The notes beneath the pieces were generated by a model. It was not told the DNA's origin. It made no database searches and saw only the letters and a list, made by a program, of their open reading frames with translations. 64,000 nt of DNA from Catellatospora sichuanensis (GTDB lineage: Bacteria > Actinomycetota > Actinomycetes > Mycobacteriales > Micromonosporaceae): positions 58,010-122,009 of the forward strand of contig NZ_ML660192.1 of the NCBI RefSeq assembly GCF_007483665.1, in the 5' to 3' direction. This document shows, piece after piece, positions 1 to 8,679 of the stretch. The position numbers were made by a program, and so were the translations under genes. Position 1 is the stretch's first letter. Every line of letters starts with the position of its first letter.

Positions 1-1
1 C

Positions 2-829
2 GCGCGCCCGACGTACGCCTGGGAGAAGGAAGGCGTCGCCGGCGTGGTGGAAGGGCCATCGCCACTGGTCAAGAACGGCCGCGTGTACATCGCCTACTCG
101 GCCTCGGCGACCGACTCCCGGTACAAGCTAGGCCTGCTGTCGTCCTACGACACCGCCGACCTGCTGAATCCGGCCTCCTGGTACAAACACCCGAACCCGG
201 TGTTCCAGACCGCGAACGGGGTCTATGGCCCGGGCCACGGCAGCTTCACCGTGGCCGAGGACAACACCACGGACGTGCTGGTCTACCACGCCCGTGACTA
301 CGCCACCCCGACGCCGGACGCGCTCACCGACCCGAACCGGCACACTCGCTTCCAGCAGCTCTACTTCCGCGACAACGGCGACCCGTTCTTCGGCCAGCCG
401 CTGCCGAACGCAATGACCGCGCCCGGCATCCGGGGCCGGCACAGCAACCGCTGCGTCGACAACTACAACCTCGACACCACCCCCGGCGCGCTCGTTCGGC
501 TGTATGACTGCAACGGCAACGCCGCGCAGGAGTGGGAATTCAACTACAAGGGCATCAGCTGGTACGAGATCCGCAACCGCAACACCGGCACCTGCCTGAC
601 CGACATCAACGCCAGCACGGCACTGAACGCCGACGTCGGCCTGGTCGCCTGCAACAACACGACGGCCCAGCAGTGGCAGATCATCGACCGGGGCACCGGC
701 TGGTTCTCACTGCGCAACGTCGCCGGCAACATGTGCCTGGACAACTTCGAATGGAACGCCGCGAACGGGGCCCGGATCTCGCTCTACACCTGCAACGGCA
801 ACGCCGCCCAGCAGTGGCGGCGCGGCTAA
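2..829 (+). CDS. GH43-type arabinofuranosidase-like enzyme with C-terminal ricin-type lectin domain (5' partial)
   Basis: The frame is open from base 2, so the N-terminus and signal peptide lie outside the window. The first ~140 residues look like the end of a family 43 glycoside hydrolase five-bladed propeller (VVEGPSPLVKNGRVYIAYSA, then VYGPGHGSFTV). From about base 430 a ricin-type beta-trefoil (CBM13) begins, with repeated LYDCNGNAAQEW-like QxW motifs. GH43 enzymes remove arabinose or xylose side chains from plant polymers; the lectin domain probably tethers the secreted enzyme to substrate. Family assignment is fairly safe; exact substrate cannot be read. The ricin domain resembles that of the pectate lyase at 2.5-3.8 kb, suggesting a shared plant-cell-wall programme. 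Confidence 0.85.
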   Translation, partial: ARPTYAWEKEGVAGVVEGPSPLVKNGRVYIAYSASATDSRYKLGLLSSYDTADLLNPASWYKHPNPVFQTANGVYGPGHGSFTVAEDNTTDVLVYHARDYATPTPDALTDPNRHTRFQQLYFRDNGDPFFGQPLPNAMTAPGIRGRHSNRCVDNYNLDTTPGALVRLYDCNGNAAQEWEFNYKGISWYEIRNRNTGTCLTDINASTALNADVGLVACNNTTAQQWQIIDRGTGWFSLRNVAGNMCLDNFEWNAANGARISLYTCNGNAAQQWRRG

Positions 830-987
830 AGCAGCACCGATGTCGCCAATCTGAAGGTCTGCCTCGCCGCGGCCCGGGCCGGTCCCCCGCTTTCGTGAGA
901 TCGGTCCGGGGCCGCTGCCTGCTCGACGCGACAAGGTGGCGGCCAGGCTCGGTCTCGCGGACCATGAATCTGGTTCGTTAGACGTGT

Positions 988-1465
988 ATGGCCCGTGGAG
1001 ACCTGAGCAACACCGAGTGGGCTGTGCTGGAGCCGTTGCTTCCGGCGCAGCCCGCTCGTGGCGGTCAGTGGCGTGACCACCGGCAGGTCGTCAGGTCGCG
1101 GTCCCGCGTCCCGGTGGCATCGGCCGACCACGCAAGCGACCGGACTCGTTGACCGGCGACAAGGCGAGCTCATCGCGGGCCAACCGGGCGCTGCTGCGTT
1201 CACGGGACATCACTACGGTCTTCCCGGAGCCAGCGGCCAGATCGCCAACCGGAGGCGGCGCGGCCGCTCCGGTGGTAGACCACCGAACTTCGACCGCGCC
1301 GTATACCGCAGACGCAACCAGGTAGAACGCGGGTTCGACCGGCGCAAGCACTGGCGCGGACCGGCGACCCGCTTCGACGAGCTGGCCAGCCACTACCAAG
1401 CCACCCTCGACCTCGTCGAAGCCCTCGACCGGCTACGCGCCGTACCCGACGGACATGATCTGTGA
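988..1465 (+). pseudogene. IS5-family transposase remnant (internally deleted)
   Basis: An ATG at 988 opens MARGDLSNTEWAVLEPLLP, the usual N-terminus of actinobacterial IS5-group DDE transposases. After WRDHRQVV the frame is lost. The C-terminal part (GGRPPNFDRAVYRRRNQVER, then RGPATRFDELASHY) is found in another frame ending at 1465. Most of the catalytic core is deleted, so the element is dead. I saw no clear inverted repeats. Confidence 0.8.
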
Positions 1466-1473
1466 GCCAGAAC

Positions 1474-2082
1474 CTAGGCGGACACGGCCTCCCACCGGAA
1501 GCCGTCGAGGTCGACGAAGCCTCCGGCGTCGCTGCCGACGGCGATGCGGTGCGAGCCGGAGCCCTCGGGTGACACGCCGGAGTCCTTGGCGGCGAACTTG
1601 CGGCTGTAGAGCGCCATCTTGATGGTCGAGGTGCCGAATTCGACGTACTTGCTGCCGAAGCTCTTGGTCACCGGCAGGCCGCGGTCGGCGTAGAACTGCC
1701 TGGTCGCCTTGACGTTGTCGACGCCGAGCAGCAGCACCACATCGTTGACCTGCCGCGTGGCGGGGCCGGAGTTCTTCTTCTCCGCCGACGCGAGCTTCCA
1801 GATGGTGCCGAACGGGTCCTGGATGGTGCCGCCGTAGCCCCAGAAGCTCTTGCTCGCCGGCTTGAGCGTCGTCGCTCCAGCGGCCACGGCTGTGCCGAAG
1901 AAGCTGTCCACGTCGCATGGCTGGGGCACGACCAGCGAGATCACGTAGCCGCGGAATCCGGCCGACGGTTCGTCGCCGGCCCGCACGCGGATGCGTTCGC
2001 CCAGCCCGAAGGCTGCGGTGTAGAACGAGTCGGCGGCGGCCAGGTCGGTGACTTCGAGGATGAGGTGGTCGATGGAGGTCAT
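1474..2082 (-). CDS. VOC-superfamily (glyoxalase/bleomycin-resistance fold) protein
   Basis: About 202 residues starting MTSIDHLILEVTDLAAADSF, the typical first strand of a vicinal-oxygen-chelate module. A second module begins around NDVVLLLGVDNVKATRQFYA. The ATG at 2082 is preceded by AAGGAG, which decides the start over the longer open frame reaching 2451. Such proteins bind a metal and act as small-molecule-modifying enzymes or drug-binding proteins; the substrate cannot be told. It stands alone, tail to tail with the IS5 remnant. Confidence 0.8.
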   Translation of the reverse strand: MTSIDHLILEVTDLAAADSFYTAAFGLGERIRVRAGDEPSAGFRGYVISLVVPQPCDVDSFFGTAVAAGATTLKPASKSFWGYGGTIQDPFGTIWKLASAEKKNSGPATRQVNDVVLLLGVDNVKATRQFYADRGLPVTKSFGSKYVEFGTSTIKMALYSRKFAAKDSGVSPEGSGSHRIAVGSDAGGFVDLDGFRWEAVSA

Positions 2083-2437
2083 GGCGTGCTCCTTCGGGAG
2101 GCTGTCGTAGATCGCTGTGTCTGAGCACAGCTTCGCCTCCCGGGCCGCCCGCCCACATCCGTGGTGACCACGGAAGCCGCCACGGAGCCGGCGCACGGAG
2201 ACACACGCAGGGCCACGATCCGCGAGACGGAGCCAAGCCGATCGCCCAGTGCTCGGCGTTGTTGTCCAGGCAGGCAAGTGCCGGACCACCGACCCGGCGT
2301 AGCGGCGAAGTTGCAGTCGTCGTCGGTGGAGGTCTGCCAGGCCGAGATCGGCAAGGTCATGGCCACCGAACGAGCCGGGCGACCCGCCCGACGTCGCCTG
2401 GGCGGAATGCCGTCCGGGCAACTCATCGACGTACGAG
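2083..2437. other. Intergenic stretch without a recognisable gene
   Basis: Open frames exist on both strands because of high GC, but none has a ribosome binding site, a recognisable motif or convincing composition. It lies between the VOC gene start and the terminator-like hairpin of the pectate lyase gene. Confidence 0.5.
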
Positions 2438-2471
2438 CAGGCGGCGCCCACCTGTCGGTGGACGCCGCCTG
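2438..2471 (-). terminator. Strong hairpin downstream of the pectate lyase gene
   Basis: CAGGCGGCG pairs perfectly with CGCCGCCTG, and the interior CCACC/GGTGG extends the stem around a small TGTC loop. It begins 30 bases past the stop codon at 2501 on the minus strand. No T-tract follows, which is usual for actinobacterial terminators. Confidence 0.6.
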
Positions 2472-2500
2472 GGTGAGAACTCGGTCAGGCCGGTGCCGGC

Positions 2501-3778
2501 CTACCGGTAGGTGATGTCGCTCTCCCTGACCTTGCAGTTGCTGTCGTTCCAGCCCTCGCCGAGGTACGAAGGTTCGCTGCCCTTGGGCACGCCGTTGTAC
2601 TTGCCGCAGACTGTGGCGCTGGAGCTGTTGACCAGGGTGACCCGGGTGATGGTCGCGATGTCGCCCCAGTTGCTGTTGATACCGGCGACCATGTCGATGT
2701 CGTCCAGAAGAACGTTATCGATCTTGACGTTTCGCTGGTAGGAGCTGGAGCAGTTGCCGCAGGCACGGTAGAGCTTGCCGGCGGACTTCAGGTAGAAGCC
2801 GCTGATGCTCACGGTGCCGTTGCCGTTGTGCTGGAACACCTTGTCGCTGCCGGAGCGGGCGCCGCCGCCGATGACGTACGACGTGCCGCCGCCGGTGCCC
2901 TTGAAGGTGGCGGCGTCCTCGCCGATGTCGTTCCACCACACGTTCCTGAGCGTGCAGGTGCCCTCGCAGTGCACGCCGTCGCCGGCAGGCGAGCCGAGGA
3001 TGACGTTCTGCAGCGTGGCGCCGTTGGCCAGCTTGAACATCGGGTCCTGGCTCTCGTCCTGGCCGCCGTCGCCGATGCAGCAGTAGGTCTTCATGCCGCC
3101 GTCGAAGGTGCCGGAGACGCTGATCGTGCCGGAGACGCTGGCCGAGCCGGCCGACGTCGGCCACGTGGCGCTGGGGCCGCCGCTGCCTCCGGTCGGGGTG
3201 GGAGTGGGGGTCGGGTTGGTCCCGCCACTGCCCGCCTTGACGAGGCGGAACTGCTGGTTGGTGCCGTTGAGGTCCTGGAACTGCGAGATGCGGGCGCCGT
3301 CGGCCGACGACCACTCCCACACGTCCAGGGCTTTGCCGCTGTTGCGGTTCTTGAACCGGACCACGTTGTTGCCGTTGTCCAGCAGTGAGAACTGCTGCTG
3401 GTAGGCGCTGCTGCCGGCGCCGGCGTTCATCTGGACGGTCGCGCCGTCGGCGGTGCTGCTGCCGGCGATCTCGATGACCTTGCCGCTGGCCTTCGACTTG
3501 AGGCGGTAGTAGCCGCTGCCCATGTCGAGGAACTGGAACTGCTGGTTGGACGCCGAGCTGTCCGAGCTGCGCTGGACGACCGGGCCGTTGCTGCCTTCGA
3601 TCGCCTTGCCGCTGAACACGTTGACCAGCTGGTAGTAAGCGCTGGTGTCGATGGTGGCGGCCGACGCCGGCATCATCGAGGCCAGGGCGACGCCGCCGAC
3701 GACGGTCGCGACCGTGGTGATCGCGAGTGCCAGGCGTAGCCGCGGCCGCCGCCTCCGGGCGGTGGGTGATGTGTGCAT
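2501..3778 (-). CDS. Secreted PL3 pectate lyase with N-terminal ricin-type domain
   Basis: A 425-residue secreted protein. The Arg-rich start MHTSPTARRRRPRLRLALAI with a hydrophobic stretch and a cleavage site near ASAAT is a signal peptide. Residues ~45-175 form a ricin-type trefoil (QQFQFLDMG, QQFSLLDNG, NQQFRLVKAG). A Thr-Pro linker (TNPTPTPTPTGG) leads to the catalytic domain. It carries PL3 hallmarks: a Cys-rich parallel beta helix with GDGVHCEGTCTLRNVWWNDI and GEDAATFKG. PL3 enzymes cleave polygalacturonate by beta-elimination. ATG at 3778 is preceded by GGAGGAAC, so the longer open frame to 3961 is rejected. Two LacI-type palindromes lie upstream. Confidence 0.9.
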   Translation of the reverse strand: MHTSPTARRRRPRLRLALAITTVATVVGGVALASMMPASAATIDTSAYYQLVNVFSGKAIEGSNGPVVQRSSDSSASNQQFQFLDMGSGYYRLKSKASGKVIEIAGSSTADGATVQMNAGAGSSAYQQQFSLLDNGNNVVRFKNRNSGKALDVWEWSSADGARISQFQDLNGTNQQFRLVKAGSGGTNPTPTPTPTGGSGGPSATWPTSAGSASVSGTISVSGTFDGGMKTYCCIGDGGQDESQDPMFKLANGATLQNVILGSPAGDGVHCEGTCTLRNVWWNDIGEDAATFKGTGGGTSYVIGGGARSGSDKVFQHNGNGTVSISGFYLKSAGKLYRACGNCSSSYQRNVKIDNVLLDDIDMVAGINSNWGDIATITRVTLVNSSSATVCGKYNGVPKGSEPSYLGEGWNDSNCKVRESDITYR

Positions 3779-3854
3779 GGGTTCCTCCGTAGGGTCCACC
3801 GATGATCCAGTTCGGTGGCGAGGATGGGAGTGGGGACGGGACGGTGCGTAATCG

Positions 3855-3868
3855 GGTAAGCGCTTACC
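3855..3868. promoter_or_regulatory. Perfect 14-bp palindrome, LacI-family-type operator
   Basis: GGTAAGCGCTTACC is perfectly symmetric around the central CG, the form of LacI/GalR-family operators (sugar-responsive repressors). It lies 77-90 bases upstream of the pectate lyase start. A repressor responding to pectin breakdown products is inferred, not shown; the regulator gene is not in the window. Confidence 0.65.
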
Positions 3869-3921
3869 AAGCCGTACCGTAGGGCATCCGCCGGAGCCGG
3901 TCAATAGGTGATGCTCGATGA

Positions 3922-3935
3922 TGGGAGCGTTCCCG
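3922..3935. promoter_or_regulatory. Near-palindrome resembling a CebR-like LacI operator
   Basis: TGGGAGCGTTCCCG is close to TGGGAGCGCTCCCA, the operator recalled for the actinobacterial cellobiose/cellulose repressor CebR. It is about 55 bases upstream of the first palindrome, so the pectate lyase promoter may carry two different sugar-repressor sites. Confidence 0.45.
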
Positions 3936-4081
3936 TTTACCGCATCGTCCACTTGCCCCACGATGACTAGGACAAAGGCGCAGCAGCCGGTGACGCCGAG
4001 CCGGGCGCAAATTGAGGGCGCGGAGCGAGCGAACCCCCCACGTGACTACTTTCGGTGACTAGAGGCATCGCGAGGCGGGGA

Positions 4082-4192
4082 CCCGCCCGTTCAAGATCTG
4101 AGCGAGGGACGGCCGGAATCGCTCAGCCCAGACAAACCAGCTCTCATCCGCGGGCAGCGGGCAGGAAAGGCAGAAACCCTCCGGAGAGCCTG
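4082..4192. repeat. Left copy of a diverged direct repeat flanking the SUKH gene
   Basis: About 110 bases starting CCCGCCCGTTCAAGATCTGA match 5639-5748 (GCCGCCCGTTCAAGCTCTGA) over nearly the whole length, with scattered substitutions and one short gap. The right copy is the 3' end of the minus-strand kinase gene; this left copy is a detached duplicate of that end. Confidence 0.85.
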
Positions 4193-4225
4193 TGGGTCGT
4201 CCGACCCGCCGCCTACGATCAGCCG

Positions 4226-5557
4226 ATGATCGACGCCACGTTGTTCCAGGCCGATGCCTGGCGTCCGTTCGTGACAGCGCTGCGCAACAGCATTCCCCCC
4301 GAGGCAGGGCAGGCCGAGTTCCGCGGCACGATGGCGCCGGGCGCGTTCGGCGGCTCGATCGCCTACGACGGCGACCACCGCCTCCCCGGTCTGAGCCTGG
4401 AGCGCGGTGAGCGGCCGACGGACATGCTCAGACCGCTGGCCGAGCTGACCGGCGGACAGGCCGTCGCGGTACGCGGCATCACGACCCCCTCCGGCGCGGC
4501 GATGGTGAGCATCGTCCCCAGCACGCCGCAGGTTTCGTTCGGGATGGGCAGCGACCTACTGGAGGACGTACACCTGGTCGCCGGAGCGCATCCGGAGCCC
4601 TACCGACGCCAGCCGGTCCGCTACGACACCGCCGTATCCGCCGGCGCCGACGCGGCCACGGTCACCGCGCTGGTCCGGCAACTGCTACCGGACGCACGGC
4701 CGGCCGACCCGTCGGAGCTGGACGCGGCGGAGGCCGACCTCGGCGTCGCGCTGCCCGACGACGTCCGGGCACTCTTCCTCGCCGCGGCCGAGGGCACCCT
4801 GATCCTGCAGCCCACCGACCGCGAACGTTTCTACGGCCTGCGGATCGTGCCACTGACCGACGCCGCCGCCCGCGCCTATCTGGAACCGCAGGCCCGGTAC
4901 CTGTCCTGGACGCACGGCGCGACCGAGGTCGTCGCGCCCGATCCGCACGGCCGGATGCAGCAATTGGCAGCCTCGCCGGCATGGTTCGTGGTCGGAGAGG
5001 ACGGCGGCGGCAACCTCTACGTCGTCGACCTCGCCCCCGGGCCGCAGGGGACGCTCGGCCAGGTGCTGTTCGTCGACCACGAGATGTCGGCAGGCGCCCG
5101 CTGGCTGGCGCCCTCCCTGACCCAGCTGCTCACCGAGCGGCCCGCCACCCTGGCGAAACCGGGCCCGGAAGGCGGACTGCTGGTGCGGGTCGGATCGCGC
5201 AGCGGCAAGACCCTCGCCGATGTCCAACCGACGACCGAGGTGCTGTACATCAGAGCCGCAGCCGCGCCCTGCGACCTGTCCGCGCTGGCCGGCCACCGGC
5301 TGCGCACCCTGGTCACCGAATCCGCCGCCGTCGCCGATCTTCCCGCCGTCACCGAACTGCCCGCGCTGGAATACCTGCAGCTCGACGTCGCGGGCTGGCA
5401 GCAGCTGCTGCGCGCCGGGCAGGTCCCGTCGACCCTGCTGGCCGCCGGCCTGAGTGGCCGTGCCGGCTGGACAGACACGGTCGAGGTGGTCAACGGTCTG
5501 CTGGCCGCCTGGAACCAGGAGCCGATCCAAGTGATCGACGTTGCCGTGCAGCTCTGA
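4226..5557 (+). CDS. SMI1/KNR4 (SUKH-fold) domain protein
   Basis: A 443-residue protein from the ATG at 4226 (MIDATLFQADAWRPFV). The longer frame from 4055 runs through the flanking repeat and is rejected. The centre has the SUKH signature: SELDAAEADLGVALPDDVRA, LFLAAAEGTL, then WFVVGEDGGGNLYVVDLAPG. SUKH proteins are frequent immunity proteins against polymorphic toxins, but also occur as standalone scaffolds. The N-terminal ~170 and C-terminal ~120 residues are unassigned. No toxin neighbour is visible. The gene is bracketed by a ~110-base direct repeat, implying arrival by insertion or tandem duplication. Confidence 0.75.
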   Translation: MIDATLFQADAWRPFVTALRNSIPPEAGQAEFRGTMAPGAFGGSIAYDGDHRLPGLSLERGERPTDMLRPLAELTGGQAVAVRGITTPSGAAMVSIVPSTPQVSFGMGSDLLEDVHLVAGAHPEPYRRQPVRYDTAVSAGADAATVTALVRQLLPDARPADPSELDAAEADLGVALPDDVRALFLAAAEGTLILQPTDRERFYGLRIVPLTDAAARAYLEPQARYLSWTHGATEVVAPDPHGRMQQLAASPAWFVVGEDGGGNLYVVDLAPGPQGTLGQVLFVDHEMSAGARWLAPSLTQLLTERPATLAKPGPEGGLLVRVGSRSGKTLADVQPTTEVLYIRAAAAPCDLSALAGHRLRTLVTESAAVADLPAVTELPALEYLQLDVAGWQQLLRAGQVPSTLLAAGLSGRAGWTDTVEVVNGLLAAWNQEPIQVIDVAVQL

Positions 5558-5561
5558 TCGC

Positions 5562-5593
5562 CGGTCCGGGTCAGGCGAACACCAGCCGGACCG
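5562..5593 (+). terminator. Hairpin after the SUKH gene
   Basis: CGGTCCGG and CCGGACCG form an 8-bp stem around a 16-base loop, four bases past the stop codon at 5557. Modest stem and no T-tract. Confidence 0.4.
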
Positions 5594-5625
5594 CGAGGCC
5601 GACGAAGACGGCGCTCCGCAAACCT

Positions 5626-6240
5626 TCATCTCTCGGTGAGCCGCCCGTTCAAGCTCTGAGCGAGGGAGGGCCAAAATCGCTGAGCCCAGTCAAACCAGCT
5701 CTCATCCCCAGGCGGCGGCGAGGGCAGAAACGAACCGGAGAGCTCGTCTGAGTCGGGGACCTCGAATTGCTCTCTCCAGGGGTCGAGCTCCGCCTCTGCC
5801 ATAGGGAATGTCTGCTCTGGCGTATGTTTCCAGCGGTTCTGAATCCGGCTCCACTGCACCTCGCGTTCCACCGGCAGGTACACGATCTCACATGACGCTC
5901 CCACTGAAGCGGCCATCCAGCGCAGGGCGGAGCGCTCATCGCGCGACCAGAGTCCGAAGTCAAGAACGACGCTGAGCCGCAGCCGCAGGACGTCGATGGC
6001 CAGTGCGATGAGCCGGCCCTCCAACAGCCACCGCTTGCCGTCGGGCCGCGCCTGGTGACGGTCTTCCTGGCCGAAGATGGACAGCGCCCAGTCATCGGCG
6101 GTGAGCTGCAGGGCTCCACGTTCCGCCGCCAGCTCCCGCGCTCGCACGGTCTTCCCGGACCCCGGAAGGCCCACCATCAAGAACAGTGTGGGTGCCTGGC
6201 CCACCCGCGTATCGCCCACCGTCTGATTCATGTGATCCAT
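5626..6240 (-). CDS. P-loop kinase-like ATPase
   Basis: About 204 residues. LFLMVGLPGSGKTVRARELA is a Walker A loop of the nucleoside/zeta-toxin-like kinase group, followed by LQLTADDWALSIFG. Such proteins phosphorylate small molecules, RNA ends or nucleotide sugars; the acceptor is unknown. Start taken at MDHMNQTV (6240), with MNQTV at 6231 as alternative; the longer frame to 6360 has no support. The last ~36 codons are duplicated at 4082-4192, beyond the SUKH gene. No antitoxin-like partner is visible. Confidence 0.7.
   Translation of the reverse strand: MDHMNQTVGDTRVGQAPTLFLMVGLPGSGKTVRARELAAERGALQLTADDWALSIFGQEDRHQARPDGKRWLLEGRLIALAIDVLRLRLSVVLDFGLWSRDERSALRWMAASVGASCEIVYLPVEREVQWSRIQNRWKHTPEQTFPMAEAELDPWREQFEVPDSDELSGSFLPSPPPGDESWFDWAQRFWPSLAQSLNGRLTER
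5639..5748. repeat. Right copy of the direct repeat flanking the SUKH gene
   Basis: Contains the 3' end of the kinase gene (minus strand, ending SLAQSLNGRLTER). It matches 4082-4192; the two copies lie 1.5 kb apart in the same orientation, enclosing only the SUKH gene. Confidence 0.85.
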
Positions 6241-6383
6241 GGTGCCCGACACTTGCCGACAAGCATTCGCGACCAGACCGCAAAGTCGGCCAGTCCGCCG
6301 CCGCAGAGATGGGCGACGGTAGGTGCGAAACAGGCAACGCCGGGTGTGGCATGACTGCACACGCCACGCCCGGCAGACCGACG

Positions 6384-7349
6384 TCAGCGTGCCGGTGGTG
6401 GCGGCGGCGGGTCGATGGCGATGCTCATCTGGGCGTACGGCCCGAAGTTGCCCGAAGCGTCCCAGGCCCGCACCCGTACCGTGTAAATCCCGAAACCGGT
6501 GAACGGAACGTATCCGCTGGTGCCGCCGACTTTGCTGATCAGCGTGCCGTTCAGGTAGATCTCGTACCCGACCAGGAACGTCTCGTCCGTCGCGGCGTCC
6601 CAGCGCACCGTCAGGTGGGCGGGCGACATGCCACCGATCCGCAGGTTCGCGGGTGCGGTCGGCGGGATCGAGTCCGGCAGCTGCCCGACGTGCAGCGGCG
6701 CGAACGCGGAGATGTTGCCGGCCGCGTCGACAGCCCGCACCCCATAGGTCGTGACCATCGGTGGCGGTGTCGGCATGCTGTAGCTCGTCGTCGTCGAGGT
6801 CCCGATCTGGGTGGACCGGTGGAAGATCTGGTACTCGACGACGCCGGTGTCGTCAGTGGACGCGGACCAGGTGATGCCGGTAAACGAACCGGTGGCGAAG
6901 CGAACGTTCGTCGGCGTGGAGGGCGGCGTCACGTCGACCGCCGGCGGGCCGGAACAGGGTGCGCCGTTGACCGTGCAGCCCCGCGGCTCACCGCTGCCGC
7001 TCGCCACCCAGCCGAAGCTGGTCGAGGCGCCGGCGGTCAGCGTGCCGTTCCACGACATGTTGGTGAAGACGAAGCGGCTGCCGTCACGGGTCATGCTCGC
7101 GTTCCAGTACGAGCCGAGCGTGGTGCCGGCCGGCAGGTCGAACTCGACCCGCCACGAGGTGAGCGTCGCCGGACTGGGGTTGTGCACGGTCATCTTGCCG
7201 ACGTAGCCGCTGGACCACTGGCTTTCCTTGACGAAGGCCACGGTCGCCGCGTGTGCCGGCGCGGGCAAGAGGATGATCGCTCCTACGCCCACGACGACTG
7301 CCGTGGCGAGTCGGGCGATCCGACGTACAGGAGCGGTTGATAGTCTCAT
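6384..7349 (-). CDS. Secreted CBM2 protein with two fibronectin type III domains
   Basis: About 321 residues from MRLSTAPVRRIARLATAVVV, a signal peptide ending near APAHAA. Residues ~37-135 form a family 2 carbohydrate-binding module (SQWSSGYVGKMTVHNPS, LTSWRVEFDLPAGTTLGSYW, SWNGTLTAGASTSFGWVASG). Two FnIII domains follow (VDVTPPSTPTNVRFATGSFT and DSIPPTAPANLRIGGMSP). No catalytic domain is present, so it is probably a cellulose/chitin-binding accessory protein. An earlier ATG at 7370 is possible, but 7349 gives a better signal peptide. Confidence 0.85.
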   Translation of the reverse strand: MRLSTAPVRRIARLATAVVVGVGAIILLPAPAHAATVAFVKESQWSSGYVGKMTVHNPSPATLTSWRVEFDLPAGTTLGSYWNASMTRDGSRFVFTNMSWNGTLTAGASTSFGWVASGSGEPRGCTVNGAPCSGPPAVDVTPPSTPTNVRFATGSFTGITWSASTDDTGVVEYQIFHRSTQIGTSTTTSYSMPTPPPMVTTYGVRAVDAAGNISAFAPLHVGQLPDSIPPTAPANLRIGGMSPAHLTVRWDAATDETFLVGYEIYLNGTLISKVGGTSGYVPFTGFGIYTVRVRAWDASGNFGPYAQMSIAIDPPPPPPAR

Positions 7350-7370
7350 ATCAATGAATCCTAGAGACAT

Positions 7371-7600
7371 CCATCAATCATAGGCAACGGCCACTGCCGC
7401 GGTCGGCGCTGTCACGAACCGGTCCCCGTTCCCGTAGCCGTGCCCGTACGGCCAGGCCGCCCGCCAGGCCGGCGAGCACGAAGGCCCCCGCTACACCAGC
7501 CGACACGCATCGAATTACACCCCACCGAACGCGAGATGGCCGCCGACAGCCTGACATCCAAGCGGACCTGGAACCCCGCCGACCGGTGGGCGTAAACATG
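7371..7600. other. Intergenic stretch without a recognisable gene
   Basis: Lies between two minus-strand secreted-protein genes. Short open frames here have no motifs or ribosome binding sites. It presumably carries the promoter of the CBM2 gene. Confidence 0.45.
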
Positions 7601-7630
7601 CCCGGTCCTCCTCCTTGGAGGAGGACCGGG
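7601..7630 (-). terminator. Perfect 14-bp-stem terminator hairpin
   Basis: CCCGGTCCTCCTCC pairs perfectly with GGAGGAGGACCGGG across a two-base centre. It begins 24 bases past the stop of the minus-strand gene ending at 7654. Confidence 0.75.
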
Positions 7631-7653
7631 CGCGGCGGGTCTAACTCGGACCG

Positions 7654-8481
7654 TTACCCGATGCAGATGCGCTGCATTTGCACACTCCAGTTGCCACCGA
7701 ACGGGCCGACCTCGCGTGCCACGATGCCGCCGCCCACAGGCAGCGGGGTGAGCGTAGCGATCGACGCGGCACCGAGCGCACCGGTGATCACGCCACCAAC
7801 TGCGGACACCTGCGAGCCGACTGGGCAAGGAGCCCCGTTGCTGCCTTTAGGTGAGGTGGGGTTAAACGCGGAGGTGGCGCTCCAGTAATCGCTGATGGGC
7901 AGAGGATCAGCACAAACGGCCTGCGTCGTGAGCGTATAATTGCCCACGGCCGCATTGTCGTAGGCCGCAACGGACAGCTGCGTCATCGCCGCGTTGTAGG
8001 AGACCTCGTCAATGGACACGTTGCCGAAGGCGTCGGTCAGGAAGTAACCGCCGCCGACGATGTTGTCGCCCGCAGGGCAGGCCGCGGTTTGGAACTTGTC
8101 ATTCATGTTGGAGGCAGACACCGTCTGCACCACGGACCGGTTGACGAGCGAGCCGGCTGTTGCACAGACGAGGGTGACCTCGACTGTCCAGGCCACGCCT
8201 GTCGGGATGGCCTCGATGCCAGAAGCGGTCCCGCCGCCGGCGGCATCGATGTAGGCACGAGTCAGAAGGACGTCACCAGCGCCATTGTTGACCTGCCCCA
8301 TGACGCTGACGATGTCGTCACCGGCGGCGCATGCCGCGGAGATGTTCTTCGGTGAGTTGGCGTTGGCCGGGCTCACGGCATTCACCTGGTACAGGCCGAT
8401 GAAGGCCTGTGCTGGAGTCGCTATCTGCAACATCGCGGCAGTTGTCGCGATGGTGAGTAGCGCGGCGAGTTTAATTCTCAT
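7654..8481 (-). CDS. Secreted protein of unknown function
   Basis: About 275 residues from MRIKLAALLTIATTAAMLQI, a clear signal peptide cleaved near TPAQA. The mature protein has two or three similar units, each around a pattern C-P/A-A-G-D-x-I-V-x-G-G-G-Y (AACAAGDDIVSVMG, AACPAGDNIVGGGYFL, PCPVGSQVSAVGG). This suggests an internally duplicated beta fold stabilised by disulfides. I do not recognise the family. The longer start at 8508 would spoil the signal peptide. A strong hairpin follows. Confidence 0.7.
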   Translation of the reverse strand: MRIKLAALLTIATTAAMLQIATPAQAFIGLYQVNAVSPANANSPKNISAACAAGDDIVSVMGQVNNGAGDVLLTRAYIDAAGGGTASGIEAIPTGVAWTVEVTLVCATAGSLVNRSVVQTVSASNMNDKFQTAACPAGDNIVGGGYFLTDAFGNVSIDEVSYNAAMTQLSVAAYDNAAVGNYTLTTQAVCADPLPISDYWSATSAFNPTSPKGSNGAPCPVGSQVSAVGGVITGALGAASIATLTPLPVGGGIVAREVGPFGGNWSVQMQRICIG

Positions 8482-8679
8482 GTGGGCCAGGGTCGGCACG
8501 GAAGTCACGGTCGCGTCACGGTACGGTCAGGGTGACCGTCGTTGATCCGCCATGACGCCACCGCGACGGCGAAACTGACGATGGCCTGGGAGAGTTGTTC
8601 ACCCGATGCAGGTCGATGGGTGCGCCCGGCTTTTACTGCAGGTGCACCTCTGTGAGCACCGCCGAGGTCATCCCGGTCC

